Shown here piece by piece: positions 48,515 to 56,750 of a stretch of DNA of 64,000 nt; the stretch's first letter is position 1; every line of letters starts with the position of its first letter. Source of the stretch: DATEOR01 sp035296905 (GTDB lineage Bacteria > Actinomycetota > Thermoleophilia > Gaiellales > Gaiellaceae); NCBI GenBank assembly GCA_035296905.1, contig DATHAA010000092.1, positions 61,463 through 125,462 of the forward strand, written 5' to 3'. A program made the position numbers and the translations under genes. The notes below the pieces were generated by a model. The model was not told the DNA's origin, ran no database searches, and worked only from the letters and a program-made list of their open reading frames with translations.

Positions 48515-50943
48515 CGAGCCTCGTCGCCATCGGCCGCCTCGTCACGGGGCAGAGAGCCACCCTCCGCGGCGTGGTCGTGAAGGTCCAGGCCGGGCTCTTC
48601 CTCGTTGCACTTCTTGCCCCGGTCACCGCCTGGCCGGGGTTTGACCGCCCACGGGCGGTCGGAGGAGTGTCGGTGTTTCCCTCCGACCTCATCGTCCTCG
48701 CTGCGATCGCCTCGTTCTTCGTCCTGCGCTACCTCTCGAGCGAGGACGAGCAGCCGCGGATGCTCGACACGCTCGTCCTGAAGTGGCCGCTGCTCCTCTT
48801 CGCAGTTCTCCTGTTGCCTGGGATCTGGCGCGGACACGAGCGGTACGGGGAGGGCCTGGTCACCCAGCCGCTCCGGCTGGTGTTCTATGCGGGCCTCGCG
48901 GCCGCGATGACAGAGCTCACCGCGCGCCAGGGTTTTCGGCTGGTCACAGTCGGCCTGTACGCGGTCGCAGTCTGGCAGGCGATTCTCGCCGCGTACCACA
49001 TCGCCACCGGCACGTCGCAGACGCCGATCAGCATGCTCTCGACCGGAGGCACCCGCGTGCTCTCACTGACGACGGGGATGCTCCTCGGGGCCGCTCTCGT
49101 AATGGCGATCGTGAACATCGACCTCGAGACGAGCACGCGGCGGAGGGTCGTGCACGGCGTCTTCGGGGCGATCGCTGCGGTTGGAATCGTGCTCGCGTAC
49201 GGACGCACGACCTTTCTCGCCCTCGCCGTCGTCTTCGTCTTCCTCGCCTGGATGCTCCCCAACACGCGCAGGATGGCTCTCCACAAGTGGCGCTGGTGGG
49301 TGCCTGCGTTGGGAGCGCTCGCCCTGGCGATCGCCGTGCTAGCCCCGACGACCGCGAGCCAGATGTTCGACCGGGTAAAGGCCAACCCGCTCACGGACCA
49401 CAGCGTTCGATGGCGTCTGGCCGGTATTCACGCCGTGCTCGCCGGGATGAAGAACGGACAGTGGGATACCCGAAGCGGCCTGCTCACTGCCGACGCGACC
49501 GGCAATCATCTGATCAACGCGAGCTACGAGTACGGCATCACCGGCTGGCGCGTTCAGGGCGGCGGCATCTTCACAGTGCCGACGAACGTGCCCGGTTTCG
49601 GCGCACGCTCTCTCGAACTCCGCACGAACGGCGCGATTGCCGACCAGGGCTGGTACTCGGCCCCGGTCGTTGCGAAGGCCGGGCAGACGTGGGTTCACAC
49701 CGTCTGGCTGGAGGGAGCCACGGGGGGCGAGCGCGTCGATGTCTCGATCTGGGAGTACAACGACCGCGAGCAGGCGATCTATCGGGCCGAGCTTCCGGTC
49801 GTCCTCACCGACGTGCCTCAGCAGTACGCCGTCAAGACCACCGTCACGGATCCCGACGTGACGCACATTCGCGTACTCGTGCGCACCACCGTTCCGGCGA
49901 AGGTCGACATCTACGGCGACCTCGCCACGCTCCGCCTGATCACTGCGCCCGAAGCACGCGAGACACGTGAGATCACCACCTACAACTCCGACGGCACCAT
50001 CCTCTCGCCCACGATCCGCGGGGATGAACTTGTGTTCGGCGACAACCAGGCGAACTACGCGCTGAGCGGACCCAACCGTCTTCCGAATGGGAGCTTCGAA
50101 GAGGCGAGCCCGCTCGGTGGAGTCCAGAACGGCACCCTCTTCCAGGTGGACGGGTTCAGCCGCGCGCTCGGGGTGAAGAGCGCCCTCCTGACCACCGATG
50201 GAACCTCGAGCGACGAGGGGTACTTCTCGGGCCCGGTGCACGTGGAGCCCGGACAGACGTGGAGCTTCTCGGTCTGGCTCGACGGAGGCCGCGGCGGCGA
50301 GGAGATGCTCGTGGGCATGTGGCTCTACAAGCGCGCATCGCTCGAGAGCCCCGTCGGGAACCTCAACTTCCCGGTGACACTTTCTGACAGTCCTGCCGAA
50401 TACGTGGTCACGGGGATCATCCCGCCCGGAGAGGCCCGTTACGTTCGCGGAGTCGTCCGCACGCGTCTCGACCCACAGAGGGTCAGCATCTCCATGGATG
50501 ACGCGCAGCTGCGACCGCGCCCGGCCGGCCAATCCTCCATCTATGCCGTCGACGAGGCGGGCACCTCGTACCAGATCGACGAGCCGCTGCTCGGTCTCGG
50601 GTTCGGCCGCGAGACGCAATACGTCTGGCAAGGATTCTACTACCGGGTTAAGGGAGACCCGGACAACAGCTACGTCTTCCTCCTGGCGGGCGGCGGGATC
50701 CTCGCTCTCGGAGGCTTTCTTCTCCTGCTCGGTGGGTTCGTGCGGGACGCGTTCAAGCGGCTCCTCTCGGCGGTCGGAACCGACCGCGGGCTTGTGATCT
50801 GGGCGCTCTCGGCCTGGTTCATCCTGGCCGTCAACTTCGCGATGGCACCGTTCCTGCCCCGGCCGAAGATCGTCCTCAGCTTCTGGGCCGTCATGCTCGT
50901 GCCCGCTCTAGTGCGGAAGGTTCGCAAAGAACGCCCCGAGTAG
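48511..50943 (+). CDS. Wzy-like polymerase/O-antigen ligase-family protein with two inserted extracellular beta-sandwich modules
   Basis: The 810-residue protein has about ten N-terminal membrane segments (residues 30-300) with PSDLIVLAAIASFFVLRYL and GRTTFLALAVVFVFLAWML. The polymerase/ligase loop motif starts normally (HSVRWRLAGIHAVLAGMKNG). It is then interrupted by two similar modules at about residues 332-475 and 522-668, and resumes as LLGLGFGRETQY and GDPDNSYVFLLAGGGILALG. Each module carries NxSxE, a QGWYS/EGYFS strand and AGQTWVHTVWLEG / PGQTWSFSVWLDG, as in carbohydrate-binding jelly rolls. The usual loop histidine is Asp (DNSY). It should polymerise the repeat unit outside the membrane; the modules may hold the polymer. 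Confidence 0.75.
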   Translation: MTSLVAIGRLVTGQRATLRGVVVKVQAGLFLVALLAPVTAWPGFDRPRAVGGVSVFPSDLIVLAAIASFFVLRYLSSEDEQPRMLDTLVLKWPLLLFAVLLLPGIWRGHERYGEGLVTQPLRLVFYAGLAAAMTELTARQGFRLVTVGLYAVAVWQAILAAYHIATGTSQTPISMLSTGGTRVLSLTTGMLLGAALVMAIVNIDLETSTRRRVVHGVFGAIAAVGIVLAYGRTTFLALAVVFVFLAWMLPNTRRMALHKWRWWVPALGALALAIAVLAPTTASQMFDRVKANPLTDHSVRWRLAGIHAVLAGMKNGQWDTRSGLLTADATGNHLINASYEYGITGWRVQGGGIFTVPTNVPGFGARSLELRTNGAIADQGWYSAPVVAKAGQTWVHTVWLEGATGGERVDVSIWEYNDREQAIYRAELPVVLTDVPQQYAVKTTVTDPDVTHIRVLVRTTVPAKVDIYGDLATLRLITAPEARETREITTYNSDGTILSPTIRGDELVFGDNQANYALSGPNRLPNGSFEEASPLGGVQNGTLFQVDGFSRALGVKSALLTTDGTSSDEGYFSGPVHVEPGQTWSFSVWLDGGRGGEEMLVGMWLYKRASLESPVGNLNFPVTLSDSPAEYVVTGIIPPGEARYVRGVVRTRLDPQRVSISMDDAQLRPRPAGQSSIYAVDEAGTSYQIDEPLLGLGFGRETQYVWQGFYYRVKGDPDNSYVFLLAGGGILALGGFLLLLGGFVRDAFKRLLSAVGTDRGLVIWALSAWFILAVNFAMAPFLPRPKIVLSFWAVMLVPALVRKVRKERPE
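49504..50515 (+). repeat. Internal duplication: two carbohydrate-binding-like modules
   Basis: The modules at about 49504-49938 and 50074-50515 align by eye over N-x-L-x-N-x-S-x-E, ARSLELRTNG / VKSALLTTDG, the aromatic WYSAPV / YFSGPV strand and the GQTW strand. They are in frame within the polymerase gene and separated by a linker of about 45 residues. Confidence 0.65.
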
Positions 50944-50959
50944 GGATCCTCCTCACGCC

Positions 50960-52186
50960 ATGCGGATCTGCATCGTCACAGTTGCGAGCTATGCCCATGG
51001 CATCGGAGGGATGCAGGCGCATTCCGCCGACCTCTGCAAGGGCCTCGTCGCGGCCGGCCACGAGGTCGAGGTCATCACCGCACGGCACCCCCAGGGCCTG
51101 ACGAGCGCGGATCACCTCGGCGGCGCATGGCACTTCTACGACGCGACGTCGAAGAAGCCCGGCCGGCCCTTCCGGAACCGCGATTGGCTGACGACGTCGG
51201 CCGCCGCGTTCGACGAGCTTCATGCCGCCCGGCCCTTCGACACGGTGCACAGCGAGTCGACGAGCGCGCTCGGGCTCCTGCGGAGGGGTGTGCACCGACG
51301 AGTTCCACTCGTGGCCAAGTTCCACGGCAACTACCTTGGGCTCGCAGGGGCGACGGTCCGCCGCGCGCTCCGCGAATCCGGCTTGCGACCGCGCGTGCGG
51401 GAGGCCAAGCATCTGGCGTGGCTCACCGTCGGGCACGTGGTCCCACCCGACGTCGTCCGTTTCCGCGGCTGCGAGGCGATGGTCCCGTCGCACCAACAGG
51501 TGAAGGGCACCGCCCGCTCCTACTTCCTCGACCCTTCGCGCGTCCACGTCGTCCCGAACGGGATCGCCGTTGAGGAGTTCGCGTCCGGCTCGCGGGACGA
51601 CGCTCGGGCCAAGCTCGGGCTCGGCCCCGAGCCCATGCTTCTCTGCGTCGGCCGTCTCGCGCGCGACAAGGGCTTCGCGACGGCGATCGAGGCGCTCGCG
51701 CATATCGCCAGCCCTGACGCCAGGCTCGTCATCCTCGGAGCCGGTCCCGAGCGCGGGCTGCTCGAGGAGACGGCGCGGAGGGCAGGCGTTTCCGACCGGG
51801 TCGACTTCCTCGGCTCCAAGCCGCGCGCCGAGGTGGTCGACCATCTGGTTGCCTCGGACGTCTTCCTGTTTCCGACCGAGCGCGACGAGGCGGCGCCGCT
51901 CGTCCCGCTCGAGGCGATGGCGGCGGGCCTTCCGGTCGTCGCTTCCGACATCGGGGGCGGGGCGGAACTGATCGAGAGCGGGCTAAACGGCCTCCTCGTC
52001 CCTCCGGCGGCGGTCGATTCGCTGGCAGGGGCGATCGATTCCCTGCTCGCCGGCGACGCGCTCCGGCGCAGGATGGGCGAAGCTGCGCGAGAACGGATCG
52101 TCGAGAGGTACACCATCGAGGCTATGACCCGCCAAACAGTCGCCGTCTACGAGCTCGCCGCTGAACGCCTGCAGAAGGATGGTTGA
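50960..52186 (+). CDS. GT4-type glycosyltransferase
   Basis: The 408-residue protein starts RICIVTVASYAHGIGGMQAH (N-domain with glycine loop). The C-domain has PMLLCVGRLARDKGFATAIE, ARLVILGAGPERGLLEETA and DEAAPLVPLEAMAAGLPVVAS with the E-x7-E donor site. It is a cytosolic retaining glycosyltransferase. It lies 16 bases after the polymerase gene and overlaps the next gene by eight bases. It could act late in repeat-unit assembly or on side chains; substrate unknown. Confidence 0.85.
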   Translation: MRICIVTVASYAHGIGGMQAHSADLCKGLVAAGHEVEVITARHPQGLTSADHLGGAWHFYDATSKKPGRPFRNRDWLTTSAAAFDELHAARPFDTVHSESTSALGLLRRGVHRRVPLVAKFHGNYLGLAGATVRRALRESGLRPRVREAKHLAWLTVGHVVPPDVVRFRGCEAMVPSHQQVKGTARSYFLDPSRVHVVPNGIAVEEFASGSRDDARAKLGLGPEPMLLCVGRLARDKGFATAIEALAHIASPDARLVILGAGPERGLLEETARRAGVSDRVDFLGSKPRAEVVDHLVASDVFLFPTERDEAAPLVPLEAMAAGLPVVASDIGGGAELIESGLNGLLVPPAAVDSLAGAIDSLLAGDALRRRMGEAARERIVERYTIEAMTRQTVAVYELAAERLQKDG

Positions 52187-53300
52187 GGCGGCCGAGGCCA
52201 GGGCTGCCGCGGACTCTCTCTCGGCCGTGCTCGAGCGAAGCGACTTCGTCGGGTGGGATCCGTACGACGCTCTGGCGTCCCCTGGGATCCGTGCCGTCGC
52301 GCGGACGCCAATGCTCCGCCAGGCGGCGATCCAGGGACTGAAGATCTTGCCGTTCAACCCCAGGCGTGTCCTGGGAGTTCCGGCGAAGGAGAACTCCAAG
52401 GCGCTTGCGCTCTTCGTCTCGGCGTACGCCCGCCTCGCGCGGCTCGACCCCGACGGTCGTTTCGCCGGCCTCGCGCTCGCGCTCGCCGAGCGGCTCGAGG
52501 GACGCGCCATTCCGTCGGGGGACGGCGTAGGCTGGGGCTATCCCTTCGACGTGCAGACGCGTTGGGGCTACTACCCGAGCACGCAGCCGAACGCTGTCGC
52601 CACGTCGTTTGCAGCGCACGCGCTCATGGACGTCGAGGAGCTCGCGCCGCCCGGCCGCTTTTCGCCTGCAGTCGACGCGGCTCTCGCGTGCGCTCGCTCG
52701 CGCCTTCTCGTTGAGGAGGGAGAGGAGGCGTTCTTCGCCTACTACCACGACTCCCGCGTCCCAATCCACAATGCAAACCTGCTCGTCGCGAGCGTGTTTG
52801 CCCGGCGGGGGCACGAGGACGACGCACGCCCGGCGCTCCGCTACACGCTGTCGCGTCAGCGGCCGGACGGATCCTGGCCATATGGAGAGCGGCCCGAGCT
52901 CGAATGGGTCGACGGGTACCACACGGCCTTCGTCCTTTGGAGCCTCGGGCGCATGATCGACAAGGAGGCGCTGACTGCGGGGCTGGACTTCTTCCTCGCC
53001 CGGCTGGTCGACCCGGACGGTGCCGTCCGCGCCTCGCCGGAGTCCCGCTTCCCGATCGACATCCACTCCTGCGCGTCCTCCGTGTGGGCACTCTCCGGTC
53101 TCCAAGCGCGCGACCCGAAAGCGCTCGAGACCGCCGGTCGCATCCTCGACTGGACGCTTGCGAACATGCGCCGCGCCGACGGGCGCTTCGCCTTTCAGCA
53201 GCGGCGCCTCTTCCGAACCTCTGTGCCATACGCCCGCTGGAGCGATGGCCACATGCTGCTCGCACTGTCCGAGTACCTGGCCGCGACGACCGATGGCTGA
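52179..53300 (+). CDS. VpsJ-like helical-barrel polysaccharide biosynthesis protein
   Basis: The 373-residue protein without a signal peptide has repeated helical hairpins and the landmarks SDFVGWDPYDALASP, GWGYPFDVQTRWGYYPSTQP, IHNANLLVASVFARRG, QRPDGSWPYGERPELEWVDG and YARWSDGHMLLALSEY. The tryptophan/aspartate-rich pattern fits an (alpha/alpha)6-barrel like terpene-cyclase or glycoside-hydrolase-type folds, and the family is annotated near polysaccharide genes (VpsJ). Catalysis is unproven. It overlaps both neighbours by eight bases and is co-expressed with a methyltransferase, so it may modify a lipid-linked intermediate. Confidence 0.6.
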   Translation: MVEAAEARAAADSLSAVLERSDFVGWDPYDALASPGIRAVARTPMLRQAAIQGLKILPFNPRRVLGVPAKENSKALALFVSAYARLARLDPDGRFAGLALALAERLEGRAIPSGDGVGWGYPFDVQTRWGYYPSTQPNAVATSFAAHALMDVEELAPPGRFSPAVDAALACARSRLLVEEGEEAFFAYYHDSRVPIHNANLLVASVFARRGHEDDARPALRYTLSRQRPDGSWPYGERPELEWVDGYHTAFVLWSLGRMIDKEALTAGLDFFLARLVDPDGAVRASPESRFPIDIHSCASSVWALSGLQARDPKALETAGRILDWTLANMRRADGRFAFQQRRLFRTSVPYARWSDGHMLLALSEYLAATTDG

Positions 53301-54084
53301 GACGCCGATCGAGCGCGCTCTCCGCGAAGAGCGCGCCTTCCACGACGAGCGCTATGCACGGCACGCGCCTCTCCGGCCGGACACGCGCCGGACCTTCCGG
53401 GACTCGATCACCCCGCCGCACCTTCCCGGCGGCTCGCCGCGCGGGGTCACCCAGCTCCGCGCCTACGAGCTGCTCCTTCGGGAGGGAGTCGAGGGCAAGC
53501 AGGTGCTCGACTACGCGTGCGGGCTCGGCAAGTGGAGCGTGCACCTTGCGCAGCTCGGTGGCCGGGTCTCGGGCTTCGACCTTTCGAGCGTCGCCATCGC
53601 ACACGCGAAGGAGCGGGCCGCCTACAACGGGCTCGAGATTAGGTTCGACGAGGCCGACGCCGCTGCGCTTCCCTACGGCGACGAGCAGTTCGACATCGCC
53701 GTCGGAGTTGCGGCTCTCCACCACGTGATCAAGTACCCGGGCACCGCCGATGAGCTCCTGCGCGTCATGCGGCCCGGTGGAGTCGTGATCTTTACCGAGA
53801 ACTTCGGCCACAACCCGCTCCTCGAGCTCGCCCGCCGGTTGAGCATGCGCGAGCTCGAGGGTGCCGGCGACGTCACCCTCACCGAAGCCGAGATCGGAGG
53901 CTGGGCCGCCGCCTTCTCGAGCGTCGAGATCGAGCCCTATTCGCTCCTCCTCATGGCCAAGCGGGCCTTCTCGCGTCGCTACACGCTCCTCTCGGCGCTG
54001 CACGCGCTCGACCAGGAGCTCCTCAGGCTCGTGCCCGCGCTGCGCCGCTACTGCGGGGAGTGCGTGATCGTGCTCAGCCGCTAG
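53293..54084 (+). CDS. SAM-dependent methyltransferase
   Basis: The 263-residue protein has a class I methyltransferase core: QVLDYACGLGKWSVHLA (SAM glycine motif I, residues about 70-86), GFDLSSVAIAHAKERA, FDEADAAALPYGDEQFDIAV and LHHVIKYPGTADELLRVMRPGG. A C-terminal lid may bind the acceptor. As the last gene of the 14-gene operon it could methylate a sugar hydroxyl or cap chain growth. Its TAG stop directly abuts the stop of the converging lyase gene (CTAGCTAG). Confidence 0.8.
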   Translation: MAETPIERALREERAFHDERYARHAPLRPDTRRTFRDSITPPHLPGGSPRGVTQLRAYELLLREGVEGKQVLDYACGLGKWSVHLAQLGGRVSGFDLSSVAIAHAKERAAYNGLEIRFDEADAAALPYGDEQFDIAVGVAALHHVIKYPGTADELLRVMRPGGVVIFTENFGHNPLLELARRLSMRELEGAGDVTLTEAEIGGWAAAFSSVEIEPYSLLLMAKRAFSRRYTLLSALHALDQELLRLVPALRRYCGECVIVLSR

Positions 54085-55536
54085 CTAGACGCCCGAGGGA
54101 ACGAGCTGGGCGAGCAGCGCCTGGAAGCCGGAGTCGGCGCCGAATGCCGGGGCGAGATCCTGAACCGACGCCGCGCGGCTGAAGCCGTCCTGGTAGAGGA
54201 CGTTCACGCGGGTCGCGTCGTCGTTTCGGTAGAAGCCGGTCTTCAGGTAGTTGTTGGACGAAACGCCCGCCTGCACCTGCATGGTCGGGATCCCGACTGC
54301 GTCGACCTTCTTGTCGAACGGGTTGGAGCCCGTCCGATGCCAGATCTCGAGCGACCCGTTCGTCCCCGACCAGACGATGTGGACGACGAAGTCGTTCCAG
54401 ACGCCCCGCTCGAGAGCGTCGGTGATCGGATAGACGGGCTTGAAGCTTGCGCCCCCGCTGTCCACCGAGCCCGTGTTCAGGTTCACCTGAATTCGCTCGC
54501 CCTTCATGTTGAAGGAGATGGGCGGCGAAACGGGGTAGTACGAGTGCCACTGCGTGAAGATCGACCAGCCGGTCGGCGTCGACCAGTCGGATGGGAAGAG
54601 CGTCGACCACGCGTACCAGACGTCGTCGCCTTCGTGCTCGTCCGCGCCCGTGTACAGGACCTCGGAGCGCTCGCCGGAAGTCGTGGTGAACTTGTCTCCG
54701 GGGCGGACCGTGAACTTCGCCGCGAACCCGCCCTGGCGGACCGGGTCGGTGACGATCTCGAACTGGTCGCTGAGCGGGGCGGTGCGGTTCCAGTGGTTGC
54801 CACTCCATTGGCTCGCGTCGGCGGTCTCCCAGTCTCCGGAGAAGACGCGCGCGTCGCCCGGCAGGGCGGGCTGGACGTTTGTGGCGAGAAAGTGCGACCT
54901 GTGCTGCTTCAAGACCTTGTAGCCGGGGTCCTGGATCAGCTTCCTGGTGTTCGCCCCGCGCCAGCCGCGGCCGTTCTTGACCTTGACCTCGACCTTCCTG
55001 AACGCGTACTGGAATTTGTTGCAAGACGGCGCGCCGCCGTCCCAGGACTCGGCCGTGGCAGCGGCGCGGAGCCATTTGAATCCCGTGCCGAGCTTCATGG
55101 CCGGCCCGACGGTGTTCCGGTCGATCAAGACGAGCCAGCGCTTGGCGTTCTTGCGCGAGCGAACGACCTTGACGAAATGCCGCTCTCCCGGCTGAACGAC
55201 GGGGCCGAGGTGCCGGTTCCAGTCGCCGCTCCGGCGGATCTCGTAGTAGAGCTGCATCGTGCCGCCCGCCTGGCCTAGGAGCCCGACGCGCAGGACGCCG
55301 CGCTTCCCGTTGACCCCGACGCGTCCGACGCCGATCCAACCGCTCACGTCGCCGCTCTCGACCTGAGGGGCCACCGGAGCCGTGATGACCGCGCGCACGC
55401 CGGCCGTGCGCTTGGGCGTCACGACGCCGGCATAGGAGTACCCGGTGCCGCACGTCTCCGCGAGAGCGGGAGCGGCAAAAATGCATGCTGTGGCCAGCGC
55501 TCCTACGAGCGCTCCTGTCCAGCGAGCGGCCGGCAA
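54085..55536 (-). CDS. Secreted polysaccharide-lyase-like protein
   Basis: It is about 484 residues. I place the start at the TTG at 55536, with GGAGG five bases upstream, which puts the signal peptide (WTGALVGALATACIFAAPAL-A) at the N-terminus; a TTG at 55584 is less likely. Residues about 30-190 form a beta-rich domain (GWIGVGRVGVNG, LYYEIRRSGDWNRHLGPVV). Residues about 220-440 resemble the polysaccharide lyase jelly roll: SGDWETADASQW, RQGGFAAKFTVRPGDKF, GERSEVLY, WSIFTQWHSYY and WNDFVVHIVWS. It would cleave an acidic polysaccharide by elimination. A shorter paralogue is upstream. Confidence 0.68.
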   Translation of the reverse strand: MPAARWTGALVGALATACIFAAPALAETCGTGYSYAGVVTPKRTAGVRAVITAPVAPQVESGDVSGWIGVGRVGVNGKRGVLRVGLLGQAGGTMQLYYEIRRSGDWNRHLGPVVQPGERHFVKVVRSRKNAKRWLVLIDRNTVGPAMKLGTGFKWLRAAATAESWDGGAPSCNKFQYAFRKVEVKVKNGRGWRGANTRKLIQDPGYKVLKQHRSHFLATNVQPALPGDARVFSGDWETADASQWSGNHWNRTAPLSDQFEIVTDPVRQGGFAAKFTVRPGDKFTTTSGERSEVLYTGADEHEGDDVWYAWSTLFPSDWSTPTGWSIFTQWHSYYPVSPPISFNMKGERIQVNLNTGSVDSGGASFKPVYPITDALERGVWNDFVVHIVWSGTNGSLEIWHRTGSNPFDKKVDAVGIPTMQVQAGVSSNNYLKTGFYRNDDATRVNVLYQDGFSRAASVQDLAPAFGADSGFQALLAQLVPSGV

Positions 55537-55692
55537 GGGAACCTCCGGGTTGGTGGCGACGGGGTCGAAAACCCGCGCGACCAATCATCGTCCGGCCTTA
55601 GAGGCCCCCTGATCCCTCGAACTTGTTATTGAGCGGCTCTGTGCGCGTATCGCCACATCGAGGGACATGGCGATCTCGCTCCGCTCAGCACA

Positions 55693-56457
55693 TCAGGGCC
55701 GGAAGCGCTGCGTTCCGTCGTGGATGATCGTCGTCGTCTTCGAGGATCCACCGCGATAGAAGCCCTGCTTCAGGTAGACGCCCATGCCGCGGTAGAGCGT
55801 CGCCGTGCGCTTCTGCACGCGCACCTTCCCGTTGACGCTGACGCGCACGAACCCATGCGATTTGCGCGGCGACCACTTGAACTTGACGACGAATTTGAAC
55901 CAGTGGTTTCGCCGCAGCTGGCCGAGGTACCAGCTGTGCTTGTACTGCGGCTCGCAGGTGTTCGTGTTCAAGCGCCCGCCCCAGACGTCGAGGCGCAGTC
56001 TCGGTGGCGTCACGTACTTGTCGACCAAGAAGCGCACCGGCGGCGAGCACTGGTCCCCGGTCTGGTGCCACTGCGTGAAGATGTTCCACGCGCCCGGGTT
56101 GGGATGGAAGCTTGTGGGGAAGTAGGTCGACCAGCGCCACCAAGACGTCTTGCCGGCGCGCTCCTGGCTCCAGTACATGAGCTCGGCGCGCTCACCGCCC
56201 GAGACGTTGTCCCCCGGCTTGACGGTGAAGCGCGAGGAGAAGTAACCCTGCCTCACCGGGCTCGGGATGATGTCGATCCGGCCCGGTTCCGCCTGCTTGC
56301 TCGTCCACTGTCCGAAGCCGCCGGTCTCGAAGTCGAGCTTCTTGACTACCTGGGCGGAAGCAGTTGGCGCGGCCGCAGCGAGACTCACTCCCATGAATGC
56401 GAACAGGGCGAATGCTCGTCTGCCGAAGCGGCCTCGGATGAGAGGGGGGGTCCTCAC
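55693..56457 (-). CDS. Secreted polysaccharide-lyase-like protein
   Basis: It is about 254 residues from the GTG at 56457, which leads straight into the signal peptide (AFALFAFMGVSLAAAAPTAS-A). The mature part is a single jelly roll with LDFETGGFGQWTSKQ, RQGYFSSRFTVKPGDNVSGG, ERAELMYW, AWNIFTQWHQTGDQ and HWFKFVVKFKWSPRKSHGF. It corresponds to the C-terminal domain of the protein encoded at 54085 and lacks its N-terminal domain. RAE and QWH are probable active-site strands. An in-frame ATG at 56715 would add an implausible basic extension. Confidence 0.68.
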   Translation of the reverse strand: MRTPPLIRGRFGRRAFALFAFMGVSLAAAAPTASAQVVKKLDFETGGFGQWTSKQAEPGRIDIIPSPVRQGYFSSRFTVKPGDNVSGGERAELMYWSQERAGKTSWWRWSTYFPTSFHPNPGAWNIFTQWHQTGDQCSPPVRFLVDKYVTPPRLRLDVWGGRLNTNTCEPQYKHSWYLGQLRRNHWFKFVVKFKWSPRKSHGFVRVSVNGKVRVQKRTATLYRGMGVYLKQGFYRGGSSKTTTIIHDGTQRFRP

Positions 56458-56750
56458 GAGGTCCGCCCACAGAGTGGCAGCCCCACCTGATCGTTCGGTT
56501 CGGGCTTTGTGAGGATTCGGTAACCGGATCGAACTGCCATGCCGGGTTCTTCGGCAGGGTCGCTCGTCGGGTTTAGAACGGCGGCCGGAACCTATGCGTG
56601 CGTTCGATACCTGCAGCACAACCTTCTTGACGGCCCTCGCGGCGGCGCTCGGACGGGGGTACGAATGGCCGCAGCGCGAGGAAGTGGAGGTTTGCTCACA
56701 CGCGAAAATTTCCAAACTTTGGTAGTCCGGAGCTCTTGGTTACTGCTGAT
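56458..56750. other. Longest gene-free stretch
   Basis: This 293-base interval separates the lyase gene from the polymerase gene upstream on the same strand, so it should hold the lyase promoter. The only structure I see is a short inverted repeat (TGCCG, seven-base loop, CGGCA) near 56555 and an A/T-richer patch around 56700. I found no convincing -10/-35 pair. Confidence 0.4.
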
